Source of the DNA: RPQJ01 sp963823535
GTDB lineage: Bacteria; Pseudomonadota; Gammaproteobacteria; Steroidobacterales; Steroidobacteraceae
Length of the DNA stretch: 64,000 nucleotides
Reading direction: 5' to 3'
NCBI GenBank assembly: GCA_963823535.1
Contig: CAWGLZ010000004.1
Location: 558,001 to 622,000 of the forward strand
The notes beneath the pieces are model-generated. The model saw only the letters and a program-made list of their open reading frames with translations. It made no database searches and was not told where the DNA came from. The first letter of the stretch is position 1. Each line of letters starts with the position of its first letter. Both the position numbers and the translations under genes were made by a program. Of the stretch, positions 26,223-36,060 are shown in pieces.

Positions 26223-29200
26223 TCAGGTCGTCGGCTGCGGCAATTCCACGGGGCCGGCCACGGACGACTCGGGCGTTCCCCGGGTCGGGCCCGACGCAAA
26301 AATGCGCCGACGCCACAAATTGAGGTCGTCGAACCAGACGTAGAACATCGGGACGATCAGCAGCGAGACGAGCGCCGAGAAACCGAGGCCGCCGATGATG
26401 GCGCGGGCCATGGGGAAGTAGGCGGGCCCCTGGCCGCTGCCACCGATCTGCGCATCGCCGATTGCAAGCGGCAGCATGCCGAACAGCGTCGTCAAGGTCG
26501 TCATCAGGATCGGTCGCAGCCGGTCGCGCCCGGCCTGCAGGATGGCGTCGTGCCGCGACAGCCCGGCCTGGCGCAGGTCGATCACATGTGCGATCAGCAC
26601 GATGCCGATGTTCACCACCACGCCGATCAGGATCATGAAGCCGATCATCGCCATCATGGTGATGATCGTGCCGGTAAGCGCCAGGAACCAGATCGAGCCC
26701 ACCAGCGCGAACAGGATGGACGTGATGATCGACAGCGGGTAGAGGGTCGACTCGAACAATGCCGCCATGACCAGGAAGATCAACACGACCGCGAGCAGCA
26801 TGTTCTGCACCATGGTCTTGATCGCCTCGTCGTTCTCCTCCAGACCGCGGCCGAACTTCCAGCTGTAGCCAGGTGGCAGCGGGTAGTCGTCCATGATCGG
26901 CTCGACGCGCTTGCGGGCGTCGTCCATGGTCGTGTCCTTGGCGAGGTTGGCGTTGATGATCACGGTCGTTAGGCGGTTGACGCGGCGGATCTCGCGGTCG
27001 CTCGGTCGCACGACGAAATCCGCGACCGCACCGAGCTCGGTGCGCGTGCCGTCCGCGAGCATCACCGGGACCTTGGCGAGATCTTCCACCGACTGCCGGT
27101 CGCTCTCGCGGAAGGCCAGGCGCATCGTGATTTCGCGCTCGGAAGTGCGGAGCTCCGGCAGCTTGTCGCCGCGCATCGCGCCGGCTACCGTCAGTGCGAT
27201 CTGCTCGGTGGTCAGGCCCAGCCGCACCGCACGGTCCCGGTTCACGACGACCTGTACCTCTTCATCGCCGACGCCGGCCTCGGAGCGTACGGCCTCGAGG
27301 CCCGGGACAGTTGACAGCCGTCGCACCACGTCCTGCGATATCTCGGCCAGCCGCTCGGTGGATTCGCCGATCAGCTGCAGGCCGAACGACGTGGCGCCAC
27401 CCTGGCCTTCCTCGAACTGGAAGCTCGGCTGGCCGATGATGATGTCGGGCATGCCATCGAGAACCAGCTTCATCACCTCCTCGGCCGGCACCCTGGCGTC
27501 GCCCTTCGGGGTCAGGTAGAGGCGCGTGTAGGCGTAGTCCGTCGTCCACAGTGAGTAGTAGGTTTCGACGTCGAACCGTTCCTTGTTCGCTCCGACGTAG
27601 GCGTCCATGCGCTTGACGGCTTCCTCGACCCGGGCCATCGGATACGAGCCGTTCAGGTGATACGTCAGCTGGAGCGACCGGCTCGCTTCCTGGGGGAACG
27701 GGTCGACCTTGGCGAGCTTCAGTGCGAACAGCGGCGCCGGGGAGACGAGCAGCAGGACGGTGACGATCGCCATCGTCCTCGGGTGCTGCATCGCCCATTC
27801 GAGCGCGCGGCCGTAGCGGGTCTGCAGCCGGCCGAACAGCGACGAGCCGGACACCGGCGGCGGTGGCGGCATCCGCGCGGCGAGCATGGGGATCAGGGTC
27901 TGGGCCACGACCAGCGACGCCAGCATGGCGACCACAATCGGCACGGCGACGTGAACAAGGAAGATGGACATCTGGTTCTTCTCGCCGAATACCAGCGGCA
28001 GGAAGACGATCATGGTCGAGAACGTCCCCGCCAGCGTGGCGACGCCGACTTCCTTGACGCCGGCGATGGTCGCTTCGAGCGGCTGGCCAGGCATCAGCTG
28101 CCGGTGCCGAAAGATGCTTTCGGTGACGACCACCGCGTTGTCGACCAGCATGCCGATCGCCAGCAGCATGCCCATCATCGTGAGGATGTTGAGGCTGAGG
28201 CCGAGGAAGTACATCGCACCAAGGGTCACCAGCAACGAGGCCGGGACCGCGAGCGACACGATCGCGGTCGTCGGCAGGTGCCTCAGGAACAGCAGCAGCA
28301 TGAAGAAACTGAGGCAGGCGCCGATGAGGCCGGCCTTGCGCAGCTCCGAAAGCGACTGGCGGACGCTGTCGGCGTCGTTGCCGACCACGAGGATCTCGAT
28401 GCCCTGAAGCTGTGGTGCCTTGCGCGCCTCCTCGACGGCCGCGATCACGCGGTCCGCCACGTCCACCACGTTGGCCTGGGTGGTCTTGTGGACGTCGATG
28501 CCGACGGCCGGGCGGCCATCGATGCGTCGCCCGACCGGCAGTTCGGGGGCGACCAGTTGCACCTGGGCGATGTCGCTCAGCCGAATGCCCGGCGCCACCA
28601 GCAGGTCGCGTACGTCAGCGATCGTGTGGAACTCGCCGATCGGGCGGACCGTGAAACGCTGTCCGTTCTCGGTGATCTCACCGGCGCTCACCGAGAAATT
28701 GCTGCGCCGGAGGAGGGACTGCAGCTCGGTGACGTCCACTCCGTAGGCGGCGAGTCGGTTCGGATCGACGAGCACGCGCAATTCGCGCGGCTCAACGCCG
28801 GCCAGTTCGACGCGTGCCACGCCTTCGAGGCGCTCGATCGGCCGCTTCAGGTACTTCTCGAGGTTGTCGTACTGGTCCGTCAGGTCCTGGTCCGAAGCGA
28901 TGCGGATCACGACCATCGCCTGGCTGCCGGCATTGAAGGCGAACATCAGCACGCGGTCCGCACCGGCCGGCAGCTGCGACCGGATTGCGTCGATCTTGGT
29001 GCGCACCTCGAAGGCGGCCGCGTCCGGGTCGCGATCCCACTGGAAGAACACGTCGAACTGGGCCTGGTCGCTCTGTGCCGTCGAGCGGATCTCCTGGATG
29101 CCCGACAGGGTGGCGAGCGCCTCCTCCACCGGACGGACGACCAGCAGCTCGATCTCCTCCGGCGTGGAGCCGGAGTAGGGGATCACCACGCGCATGCCCG

Positions 29201-29327
29201 GGAAAGTGATGTCGGGCATCGCCTCCAGCCGCAGCAGCCTGCTCGAGATCAGGCCGACCGCCAGCACGGCGAGTGCGACCATGATCGTGGTGACGGGTCG
29301 CTGCAGGGCGAGTCGTGTGTGGCGCAT
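26223..29327 (-). CDS. RND efflux transporter, second inner-membrane subunit
   Basis: A 1034-residue proton-driven RND transporter of the inner membrane. It starts with TM1 (TTIMVALAVLAVGLI), followed by the first porter domain (LRLEAMPDITFPGMRVVIPY, STPEEIELLVVRPVEEALAT). TM4 carries GMLLAIGMLVDNAVVVTES with the relay Asp followed by Asn rather than the Asp-Asp of AcrB. The second half repeats this architecture, ending GMLPLAIGDAQIGGSGQGPAYFP and MVPMFYVWFDDL. It follows a second, longer RND gene by only 9 bp and a shared adaptor gene, so it may form hetero-complexes as MdtB/MdtC do. Substrate unknown. Confidence 0.9.
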   Translation of the reverse strand: MRHTRLALQRPVTTIMVALAVLAVGLISSRLLRLEAMPDITFPGMRVVIPYSGSTPEEIELLVVRPVEEALATLSGIQEIRSTAQSDQAQFDVFFQWDRDPDAAAFEVRTKIDAIRSQLPAGADRVLMFAFNAGSQAMVVIRIASDQDLTDQYDNLEKYLKRPIERLEGVARVELAGVEPRELRVLVDPNRLAAYGVDVTELQSLLRRSNFSVSAGEITENGQRFTVRPIGEFHTIADVRDLLVAPGIRLSDIAQVQLVAPELPVGRRIDGRPAVGIDVHKTTQANVVDVADRVIAAVEEARKAPQLQGIEILVVGNDADSVRQSLSELRKAGLIGACLSFFMLLLFLRHLPTTAIVSLAVPASLLVTLGAMYFLGLSLNILTMMGMLLAIGMLVDNAVVVTESIFRHRQLMPGQPLEATIAGVKEVGVATLAGTFSTMIVFLPLVFGEKNQMSIFLVHVAVPIVVAMLASLVVAQTLIPMLAARMPPPPPVSGSSLFGRLQTRYGRALEWAMQHPRTMAIVTVLLLVSPAPLFALKLAKVDPFPQEASRSLQLTYHLNGSYPMARVEEAVKRMDAYVGANKERFDVETYYSLWTTDYAYTRLYLTPKGDARVPAEEVMKLVLDGMPDIIIGQPSFQFEEGQGGATSFGLQLIGESTERLAEISQDVVRRLSTVPGLEAVRSEAGVGDEEVQVVVNRDRAVRLGLTTEQIALTVAGAMRGDKLPELRTSEREITMRLAFRESDRQSVEDLAKVPVMLADGTRTELGAVADFVVRPSDREIRRVNRLTTVIINANLAKDTTMDDARKRVEPIMDDYPLPPGYSWKFGRGLEENDEAIKTMVQNMLLAVVLIFLVMAALFESTLYPLSIITSILFALVGSIWFLALTGTIITMMAMIGFMILIGVVVNIGIVLIAHVIDLRQAGLSRHDAILQAGRDRLRPILMTTLTTLFGMLPLAIGDAQIGGSGQGPAYFPMARAIIGGLGFSALVSLLIVPMFYVWFDDLNLWRRRIFASGPTRGTPESSVAGPVELPQPTT

Positions 29328-29336
29328 GACTCGTCC

Positions 29337-32300
29337 TCAGCCGGTGGCGGCGGCGGCTTCCGAGCCCGCGACGGCGGGCCGCGGCGCGTAGGTCTTGCGA
29401 TCCAGTACGTCGTAGACGACCGGTATCACCAGCAGGGTCAGGAACGTCGTGAGCAGTACGCCGCCGATCACGGTGATCGCCATCGGCGCGCGCACTTCGG
29501 CTCCCTCGCCGATGCCGAGGGCCATGGGAAGGAGTCCGAGAATGGTCGTGAGCTTGGTGATCAGGATCGGGCGCAGCCGCAGCCGCCCGGCTTCGACGAT
29601 GGCCTCGTGCTTGGTCAGGCCGCGCTCGCGTGCCTGGTTGACGGCGTCGATCAGGACGATGGACTGGTTGACGACGATTCCGGCGAGCATGATCAGCCCG
29701 ATGTAGGCCACCACGTTGACCGTCGTTCCCGTGAGCCACAATGCCCACAGCGCGCCCGTGATCGCCAGCGGGATAGTCAGCAGGATCACGAACGGGTGAA
29801 TCAACGACTCGAACTGCGAGGCCATGACCAGGTAGACGAGGAACACCGCGAGCAGCAGCACGAACTCCATGGAGCGGAAGGAATCCTGCATGTCCTCGCT
29901 CTGTCCGGAGAGGAACGCGGTCGTCCCCACCGGCAGGGCCAGCTGTTCCACGATCCCCTGCAGGGACTCCACGGCCGAGCCGAGGTCGCCGTGCGCGAGG
30001 TTGGCGGAGACCACCGCCACGCGCTCCTGGCCGACGCGGCGGACCTCGGCGGGGCCGATCGACAGCCGCACGTCGGCCACGGCGCTGAGCGGCACCGGAA
30101 AGTCGGCGCCGGGGTTGACGATCAGGTTGCGGATTTCCTCGAGGGAGGCCGCTCGCGTGTCGACGCTGCGCACCAGCACGTCGATCTGCTTCTCGCGCAG
30201 CTTGTAGCGCGTCGCCACCTCGCCGCGGACGCTGTTCACCACGCGGTCCGCGAGATCGCGCACCACGAGGCCGAGCTGGGTGGCGCGCTCCTGGTCGAAC
30301 ACGATCTGGATCTCGGGGTTACCGGCCTCGACGGTCGTCTTGACGTCGGCGAAGCGTTCGTCCGACGACATGCGCTCGCGGACCGTCTCGGCGGCAACCC
30401 GCAGCCGGTCGAGGTCGTAGCCCGAGACGACCACCTCGAGCGGTGTCGCGAGGCTGAACAGGCTCGGGCGACTGAAGCGGTACTGGACGCCGGGCAGGTT
30501 CTCGAGGCTCGCCCGCAGGCCCTGCATGGCCTGCTCTTCTTCCGCGCGTCCCGCGCCCTGCTGCAGCGTGATGCTGAGCCGACCGGTGTTCTCGCCCGCA
30601 TCGACCGGATTCGCGTCGAGGCGGTTGCCCGTGCCGGCCACGGAATAGGCGAGTGCGACGGTGCCGAGCTCGCTGCTGGCGCGCTGGGCGGCAAGCACTG
30701 CGCGATCAGTCTGCTCGAGCGGCGCGCCGGGTGGCAGGCGCAGGTCGACGTTGAACTCGCCCTGCGACATCTGCGGGATCAGCTCGGTCCCCAGTCGGGG
30801 CAGGATGAAGGCGATCGTCAAGACGAAGAGCGCGACCGCCCCGCCGATCGTGCGGCCCGGATGCGCGAGGGCCCAGCGGATGGCCGACGGATAGCGGGTC
30901 TCGGCCCAGGCAGTCACGGCGCCTGCGATCCTGACGAGGGGGCTCAGGGCGAACTTGAGGCCCGTCGCGATCCAGCCGGCCAAGCGACGTCCGCCCGCGG
31001 CAAGGGTCGACAAGGCGCGATCGAGCACGCCGCCGATGCGTCCGCGCGGGACCTGCGACCGGTCGCCACTTCCGTGGGCCGCAACGGGCGGACGCCCGGC
31101 GGCCAGCATCGGCACAAGGGTCAAGGCCACGACCAGTGAAAAGGCGAGGGCAAACGTGACCGTGAGCGACTGGTCCTTGAAGAGCTGGCCAGCCACCCCG
31201 GTGATGAAGACCATCGGGAAGAACACGGCCACCGACGTGAGCGTGGAGGCGGTCACCGCCGTCGCGACCTCCGCCGTGCCGAGCCGCGCGGCGTCGCGGC
31301 GCTCGAGCCCGCGCTCCTGCTTGCGCACGATGCTCTCGAGCACCACTACCGCGTTGTCGACGAGCATGCCCACCGCGAGCGCGATGCCGCCGAGCGACAT
31401 GATGTTGAGCGTCAGGTCGAATGCGTACATCAGCACGAACGTGCCGAGCACGGAGACGGGAATCGCGATGCCGGTGATGAGCGTCGCCCGAGCATCGCGC
31501 AGGAAGGCGTACAGGACCAGGATCGCGAGGAGGCCGCCAATCAGCGCCGCCGACTTGACCTCGCCGATCGCGGCCGAGATGAACGTCGACTGATCGTAGA
31601 CCGTGCGGATCTCGGTGCCCTCGGGCAGGGTATCGCCCAGGGCCTCGATTCGGTCACGAACGCCTTCCGCGAGCTGCACGGTGTTGGCGTCGCCTTCCTT
31701 GTAGACGGCGAGTTCGATGGCCTCGCGGCCGTCCACCCGGGTGATCGCCTCCCGGTCCTTGTAGCCGCGCGTCACCTCGGCGACGTCGCGCAGGTAGACC
31801 GGCTGGCCCTCGCGCGTCGCGATGATGGCGTTCGCCATCTGCTCGATGGTCTCGAACTCGTTCAGTGTCCTCACCAGGAACCGCTGCGTCCCCTGTTCGA
31901 GCCGGCCTCCGGACAGGTTGACGTTCTCCGCGCGGATGCGGCGCGTGACGGCATCGATCGACAGTCCGAGCTGGGCGAGCTTCTGCTGGTCGACGAAGAC
32001 CTGCACCTCGTCCTCGTAGCCACCGCTCACCTTGACGGCCGCCGATCCCTCGACGGCCTCGAGGTCCGGCTTGAGCCGGTCGTCCGCGAAGCGGCGCAGA
32101 GCCTTCAGGCGATCGATGGTGTCGCCCGCTGCGCGCTCGGCGGCGTCGTGAAACGCGAGGCGCATCACGGGTTCGCTGGACGGGTCGAAGCGGAGCAGGA
32201 GCGGGCGCTGGGCCTCGATCGGCAACTGCAGCAGGTCGAGCTTCTCGCGCACGTCGATGCCGGCGAGATCCATGTCGGTGCCCCAGACGAACTCCAGCGT

Positions 32301-32573
32301 CACGTCGGACTGGCCGGCACGCGACACGGACCGCACCTGGCGCACGTTACGGATGATGCTGACGGCTTCCTCGACCGGACGGGTGACGAGCGTCTCGAGT
32401 TCGAGCGGCGCCGCGCCGGGGAGTTCGGTGCGGATGGTCAGCGTGGGGTAGGAGAGGTCGGGCAGGAGGTTCAGGTTGAGCCGCGACAGCGACACCAGCC
32501 CGAAGAGCGTGATCGCCACGGTGCACATGATGACGGTCACGCGCCGCCGGATCGCGAAGTCGATCAGCTGCAT
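29337..32573 (-). CDS. RND efflux transporter, first inner-membrane subunit
   Basis: A 1078-residue RND transporter, the first of two in tandem. Visible: TM1 VIMCTVAITLFGLVSL, LRLDLLPDLSYP-like LNLNLLPDLSYPTLTIRTEL, ELETLVTRPVEEAVSIIRNV, TM4 GIALAVGMLVDNAVVVLES with the Asp-Asn relay, and a C-terminal half ending GEGAEVRAPMAITVIGGVLL and LVIPVVYDVLDRKTYAPRPA. A linker of about 50 residues after TM6 (GRPPVAAHGSGDRSQVPRGR) is longer than usual. Identity to its neighbour is only at family level, so the tandem is old. It lies 43 bp after the adaptor gene. No outer-membrane channel gene of the TolC type is in the window. Confidence 0.9.
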   Translation of the reverse strand: MQLIDFAIRRRVTVIMCTVAITLFGLVSLSRLNLNLLPDLSYPTLTIRTELPGAAPLELETLVTRPVEEAVSIIRNVRQVRSVSRAGQSDVTLEFVWGTDMDLAGIDVREKLDLLQLPIEAQRPLLLRFDPSSEPVMRLAFHDAAERAAGDTIDRLKALRRFADDRLKPDLEAVEGSAAVKVSGGYEDEVQVFVDQQKLAQLGLSIDAVTRRIRAENVNLSGGRLEQGTQRFLVRTLNEFETIEQMANAIIATREGQPVYLRDVAEVTRGYKDREAITRVDGREAIELAVYKEGDANTVQLAEGVRDRIEALGDTLPEGTEIRTVYDQSTFISAAIGEVKSAALIGGLLAILVLYAFLRDARATLITGIAIPVSVLGTFVLMYAFDLTLNIMSLGGIALAVGMLVDNAVVVLESIVRKQERGLERRDAARLGTAEVATAVTASTLTSVAVFFPMVFITGVAGQLFKDQSLTVTFALAFSLVVALTLVPMLAAGRPPVAAHGSGDRSQVPRGRIGGVLDRALSTLAAGGRRLAGWIATGLKFALSPLVRIAGAVTAWAETRYPSAIRWALAHPGRTIGGAVALFVLTIAFILPRLGTELIPQMSQGEFNVDLRLPPGAPLEQTDRAVLAAQRASSELGTVALAYSVAGTGNRLDANPVDAGENTGRLSITLQQGAGRAEEEQAMQGLRASLENLPGVQYRFSRPSLFSLATPLEVVVSGYDLDRLRVAAETVRERMSSDERFADVKTTVEAGNPEIQIVFDQERATQLGLVVRDLADRVVNSVRGEVATRYKLREKQIDVLVRSVDTRAASLEEIRNLIVNPGADFPVPLSAVADVRLSIGPAEVRRVGQERVAVVSANLAHGDLGSAVESLQGIVEQLALPVGTTAFLSGQSEDMQDSFRSMEFVLLLAVFLVYLVMASQFESLIHPFVILLTIPLAITGALWALWLTGTTVNVVAYIGLIMLAGIVVNQSIVLIDAVNQARERGLTKHEAIVEAGRLRLRPILITKLTTILGLLPMALGIGEGAEVRAPMAITVIGGVLLTTFLTLLVIPVVYDVLDRKTYAPRPAVAGSEAAAATG

Positions 32574-32616
32574 GGTCTTCCCCGGTGAATGGCGGTGTGG
32601 CGGGTGCCGGAGTCGC

Positions 32617-33717
32617 TTACTTGGCCTTGGCCGGGCCGGGTGCGGGCCCGGCCGCCGGTTCCGACGCGTCCACCACGTTCACGGCCGTGCCCGTCTTGAG
32701 GCCGGCCTGCCCGACGACCACGACACGCTCGCTGCCGTCGAGTCCTTCGATGACCTCGACCCAGCCGTTGTTCGCGAGCCCGGTGGCGACGCGGCGCTGC
32801 TCCGCCTTGCCGTCGGCCACGACGTACACCGACTGCTCGCCATCGGCGTCGAGGATCGCCGCGCGGGGCACCTGCAGCGCATTCTCGCGTCGCTCGTAGA
32901 CGATGTTGACGCGGGCAAACATCCCGGGCTTCAGGCGGCGCGAGGTGTCCGGTACCTCGACGCGGGCCCGGAAAGTGCCGGTCTTCGGATCGACCGTCGG
33001 GCTGATGCGCGAGATCCGGCCCTCGAAGCGATCACCGCCCAGTGCGTCGACCACGACCTCGGCCGACTGCTCGGGCGCGAGCTTGCGGAATTCCTTCTCC
33101 GGGATGTGCACGTAGGCCACCAGCGGGTCGAGGTTGGTCACCCTGAACGTCGGCGTGCCTTCGGTGATCGTGTTGCCGACCTTGATGTGCCGTGCCGAGA
33201 CGACACCGTCGATCGGCGCCCGGATATCGGTATAGCTCAGCTCGAGCCGGTTGCGGTCGTAGGCCGCCCGCAGCGCATCGAGGTCGAACTTGGCGTTCTC
33301 CGCCGTGCCCTTGGCCACGAGGCCTTTCTCGCTCAACTCGAGCTGCCGGTTGTAGTCGCGCTCGAGCTTGCGCAGGTTGGCTTCGGTCTGTGCGAGTTCG
33401 AGGCGCAGCCGGTCTCCATCGAGCCGGGCCAGCACCTGGCCGGCCTTCACGACGTCGCCTTCCTCGATGAAGATCTGGCGCACCTCGCCGCCGACCTTGG
33501 CGACGACCTCGGCTTCCTCGTGGGCCTCGATCGAGGCGGTACCGGAGTAGACGGCCACCATCCCGGCCTTCCGCAGCGGCTGGACCTCGACCGGCACTGC
33601 GGTCGCTTCCTCGGAGGACTCCTTCTCCTTGGCCTTGCCGTTGCTGCAGCCGGCGGCCAGCGCAACGGACAGGACGAGCACGGCCCCCCAGGGTTTGCTG
33701 AGACAGGTGATGGTCAC
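32617..33717 (-). CDS. RND efflux periplasmic adaptor (membrane fusion lipoprotein)
   Basis: Links the RND pump to an outer-membrane channel. The 366-residue protein has a lipoprotein signal (VLVLSVALAAGC, lipid-anchored Cys24) followed by a Lys/Glu/Ser linker. The HlyD-type core is clear: AEVVAKVGGEVRQIFIEEGD and AGQVLARLDGDRLRLEL (lipoyl halves), a helical hairpin (ANLRKLERDYNRQLELSEKG), SYTDIRAPIDGVVSARHIKV, and a beta-barrel with FRARVEVPDTSRRLKPGMFA. The C-terminal domain ends in a Pro/Ala-rich tail. It is the first gene of the adaptor-RND-RND operon, with a good promoter upstream. Confidence 0.93.
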   Translation of the reverse strand: MTITCLSKPWGAVLVLSVALAAGCSNGKAKEKESSEEATAVPVEVQPLRKAGMVAVYSGTASIEAHEEAEVVAKVGGEVRQIFIEEGDVVKAGQVLARLDGDRLRLELAQTEANLRKLERDYNRQLELSEKGLVAKGTAENAKFDLDALRAAYDRNRLELSYTDIRAPIDGVVSARHIKVGNTITEGTPTFRVTNLDPLVAYVHIPEKEFRKLAPEQSAEVVVDALGGDRFEGRISRISPTVDPKTGTFRARVEVPDTSRRLKPGMFARVNIVYERRENALQVPRAAILDADGEQSVYVVADGKAEQRRVATGLANNGWVEVIEGLDGSERVVVVGQAGLKTGTAVNVVDASEPAAGPAPGPAKAK

Positions 33718-33755
33718 GATCGGATCCCCAAGCTTAATGGTCTGGATGATCCGGT

Positions 33756-33784
33756 ATGCTATGCAAGCGTAGTGTTGTAGTCAA
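33756..33784 (-). promoter_or_regulatory. Sigma-70-type promoter of the RND operon, with overlapping inverted repeat
   Basis: Read on the minus strand, TTGACT (33784-33779) and TAGCAT (33761-33756) are separated by exactly 17 bp, 39 bp upstream of the adaptor start. GTGTT (33772-33776) and AACAC (33789-33793) form an inverted repeat that spans the -35 box, a position where a repressor would block initiation. No regulator gene is adjacent, so the repressor is hypothetical. Confidence 0.6.
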
Positions 33785-33836
33785 GTAAAACACCAGATCC
33801 ACTGCTGTCACGCCGCCGATCGCCCAGGGGCATGGT

Positions 33837-35969
33837 TCAGCTGCCGCTGCGCGCGCGCGCCAGGTACCTGGGCTCCAGCTGCGTGAGATCCGCGGTGATC
33901 TCGGCCGCCTCGGCCAGGATCGAGTCGGGCAGGTCCTTGATCTCTTCCGGGTCCTCCAGCGGGTCCTCGCCCAGCGCAGCCCGGCGCTCGTTCTCGCGCA
34001 CGAGCTGGCCGTGCGACACGGACGTACGTTCCGTCCGCCGCTTCTCCAGGTTGAGGGACACGGTCTTGCGCTGACGCATCTCCTCGAGCGAGGTGATCTC
34101 GGCCAGTGTGTGCTGGTAGTCCGGGTCGGCTGCAACGCGCTGGTCGTGGCGTCCCTGGAGATCGGTGATGACCGGGCCGAGGGTGCCCTCGCGCTTGAAC
34201 GGCGCGGGTCGGATCCTGTTCCAGGGCAGGGCGGCGTCGCGCGAACTCTCGCCGACCTCTTCCGGGCTGATGGCCGACGGGAGGCGGATGTCGGGCTGCA
34301 CGCCCCGATTCTGGGTGCTGTCCCCGGTCACCCGGTAGTACATGCCGATGGTGACGGTCAGCTGGCCATAGCCCGGGTCCTGGCCGATCGCATAGCGGTC
34401 GAGCGGATACAGGTTCTGCACCGAACCCTTGCCGTAGGTCTCCTGCCCGATGACCACGCCGCGCCCGTAGTCCTGCATCGCCGCGGCGAAGATCTCGGAC
34501 GCCGAAGCGCTGAAACGGTCGACCAGGATGGTGAGCGGACCGCTGTAGGCCGCGCCTTTCTCGTCGGACTCCAGCACCTCGACGCGGCCACCGGTCTCGC
34601 GCAGCTGTACGACGGGGCCCTTCGCGACGAACAGGTTGACGAGGCCGATCGCCTCGGACAGGTGCCCGCCACCGTTCTCGCGCAGGTCGAGCACGAGGCC
34701 GTCGATGCCGCCTTCGGCCTCGAACTGCTCGATCAGCTTGCGCACGTCGCGGGTCGTGCTGCGGTAGTCGTCGTCGCCCGAGGCCCGCGCGTTGTAGTCC
34801 TGGTAGAAGGAGGGGACCGTGATGACGCCGACGCGCAGCGTGTCCTCGCCCCGCTTGATCGAGCGCAGCTCCTTCTTCGCGGCCTGCGCCTCGAGGGTAA
34901 TCTTGGCGCGCGGCAGGAGGACCGTCCTCTCGGCCGTGCCCGGCGAGGCCTTCCCGGGCTGCACCTGCAGCCGCACGTGCGATCCCAGCGGGCCGCGAAT
35001 CAGCTGCACGACGTCGTCGAGGCGCCAGCCCACCACGTCCACCATCTCGCCGGACTTGCCCTGGCCCACCGCCAGGATGCGGTCCGTGGCCTTCAGTTCC
35101 CCGCTCTGCTGCGCCGAGCCGCCCGGGATGATCTCCATCACCGTGACGTAGTCGTCGATCATCTGCAGCGACGCGCCGATGCCCTCGTAGGACAGGCTCA
35201 TCTGGATGCGGTATTCCTCGGAGTTGCGCGGCGAGAAGTAGCTCGAATGCGGGTCGAACACGTGCGCGAAAGCATTCATGAAGTTCTCGAACACGTCGTC
35301 CGAGGTCACCTGCTCGCTGCGCTTGGCCGCGCGCTCGTAGCGCTTGGCCAGTACGTCGCGCGCTTCCTCCCAGGTCTTGTCGGTCAGCATCAGCGAGATG
35401 GCGTCGTTCTTGACGCGCTTGCGCCACAGTTCGTCGAGCTCCTCCCGGCTGGCGGCCCAGGGGGCTTCGCGGCGGTCGAACTCGAAGCCCTCGTCCAGGG
35501 TGAAATCCGGTTTTGTCTTCAGCAGCTCGAGCGCGTATTTCATCCGCTCGCGATTTCGCGCCTGGAAGCGGTTGAAGATGACGAAGGCGGGGTCCAGCTG
35601 CCCACCCGTGATCGCGTCGTCGAGTTCATAACGGTAGCGCTCGAACTCGGCCACGTCCGACGCGAGGAAATAGCTGCGTGAACCGTCGAGTGACTCGAGG
35701 TAGCGATCCAGTACGAGGGAGGACACCGGATCATTGACCGGCGCCTGGCGGTAGTGGGAGCGCTCGAACATGCTGCTCACCAGCCGCGCGACCCGGGCGT
35801 GCCGCTCGGTCGGGGCGAAGTCCGTGGTGGCGGCCGAGGAGGGGGCCCGGGCCGTTCCGAGCAGCAGCGCGGCCACCGCCACCACGACGGCCGCCAATGC
35901 CATGGGTCCCGACCGCCGCAGACCGAAGCGTCGCGTGACCGTCTCGTCCCGGCTACCTGCCTGATACAC
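33837..35969 (-). CDS. prc: Carboxy-terminal processing (tail-specific) protease, S41 family
   Basis: A periplasmic serine protease of 710 residues that degrades or trims proteins from the C terminus. The signal/anchor segment is MALAAVVVAVAALLLGTARA (about 23-42). An N-terminal helical domain follows, then a PDZ domain (SLSYEGIGASLQMIDDYVTV to GWRLDDVVQLIRGPLGSHVR), then the S41 core with LVLDLRENGGGHLSEAIGL, VDRFSASASEIFAAAMQDYG and ETYGKGSVQ (Ser/Lys dyad). The C-terminal DUF3340-type region (SLNLEKRRTERTS) completes the E. coli Prc layout. GTG at 35969 is preceded by GAGGAA at good spacing. Confidence 0.92.
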   Translation of the reverse strand: MYQAGSRDETVTRRFGLRRSGPMALAAVVVAVAALLLGTARAPSSAATTDFAPTERHARVARLVSSMFERSHYRQAPVNDPVSSLVLDRYLESLDGSRSYFLASDVAEFERYRYELDDAITGGQLDPAFVIFNRFQARNRERMKYALELLKTKPDFTLDEGFEFDRREAPWAASREELDELWRKRVKNDAISLMLTDKTWEEARDVLAKRYERAAKRSEQVTSDDVFENFMNAFAHVFDPHSSYFSPRNSEEYRIQMSLSYEGIGASLQMIDDYVTVMEIIPGGSAQQSGELKATDRILAVGQGKSGEMVDVVGWRLDDVVQLIRGPLGSHVRLQVQPGKASPGTAERTVLLPRAKITLEAQAAKKELRSIKRGEDTLRVGVITVPSFYQDYNARASGDDDYRSTTRDVRKLIEQFEAEGGIDGLVLDLRENGGGHLSEAIGLVNLFVAKGPVVQLRETGGRVEVLESDEKGAAYSGPLTILVDRFSASASEIFAAAMQDYGRGVVIGQETYGKGSVQNLYPLDRYAIGQDPGYGQLTVTIGMYYRVTGDSTQNRGVQPDIRLPSAISPEEVGESSRDAALPWNRIRPAPFKREGTLGPVITDLQGRHDQRVAADPDYQHTLAEITSLEEMRQRKTVSLNLEKRRTERTSVSHGQLVRENERRAALGEDPLEDPEEIKDLPDSILAEAAEITADLTQLEPRYLARARSGS

Positions 35970-36060
35970 TTTGGGTTTTCCTCGATCGTCCAGTTCGAAC
36001 TAGGCTAGAGATACACCCGGCGCCAATCAAGGGTCGGGCTGAAAAACACCGGCAAAGGCC

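Noticed and set aside
27657..31139. 1160-codon open frame opposite the RND genes
   Set aside because: Low-complexity His/Asp/Gly/Arg-rich translation without motifs; it is antisense to two clear RND transporters.
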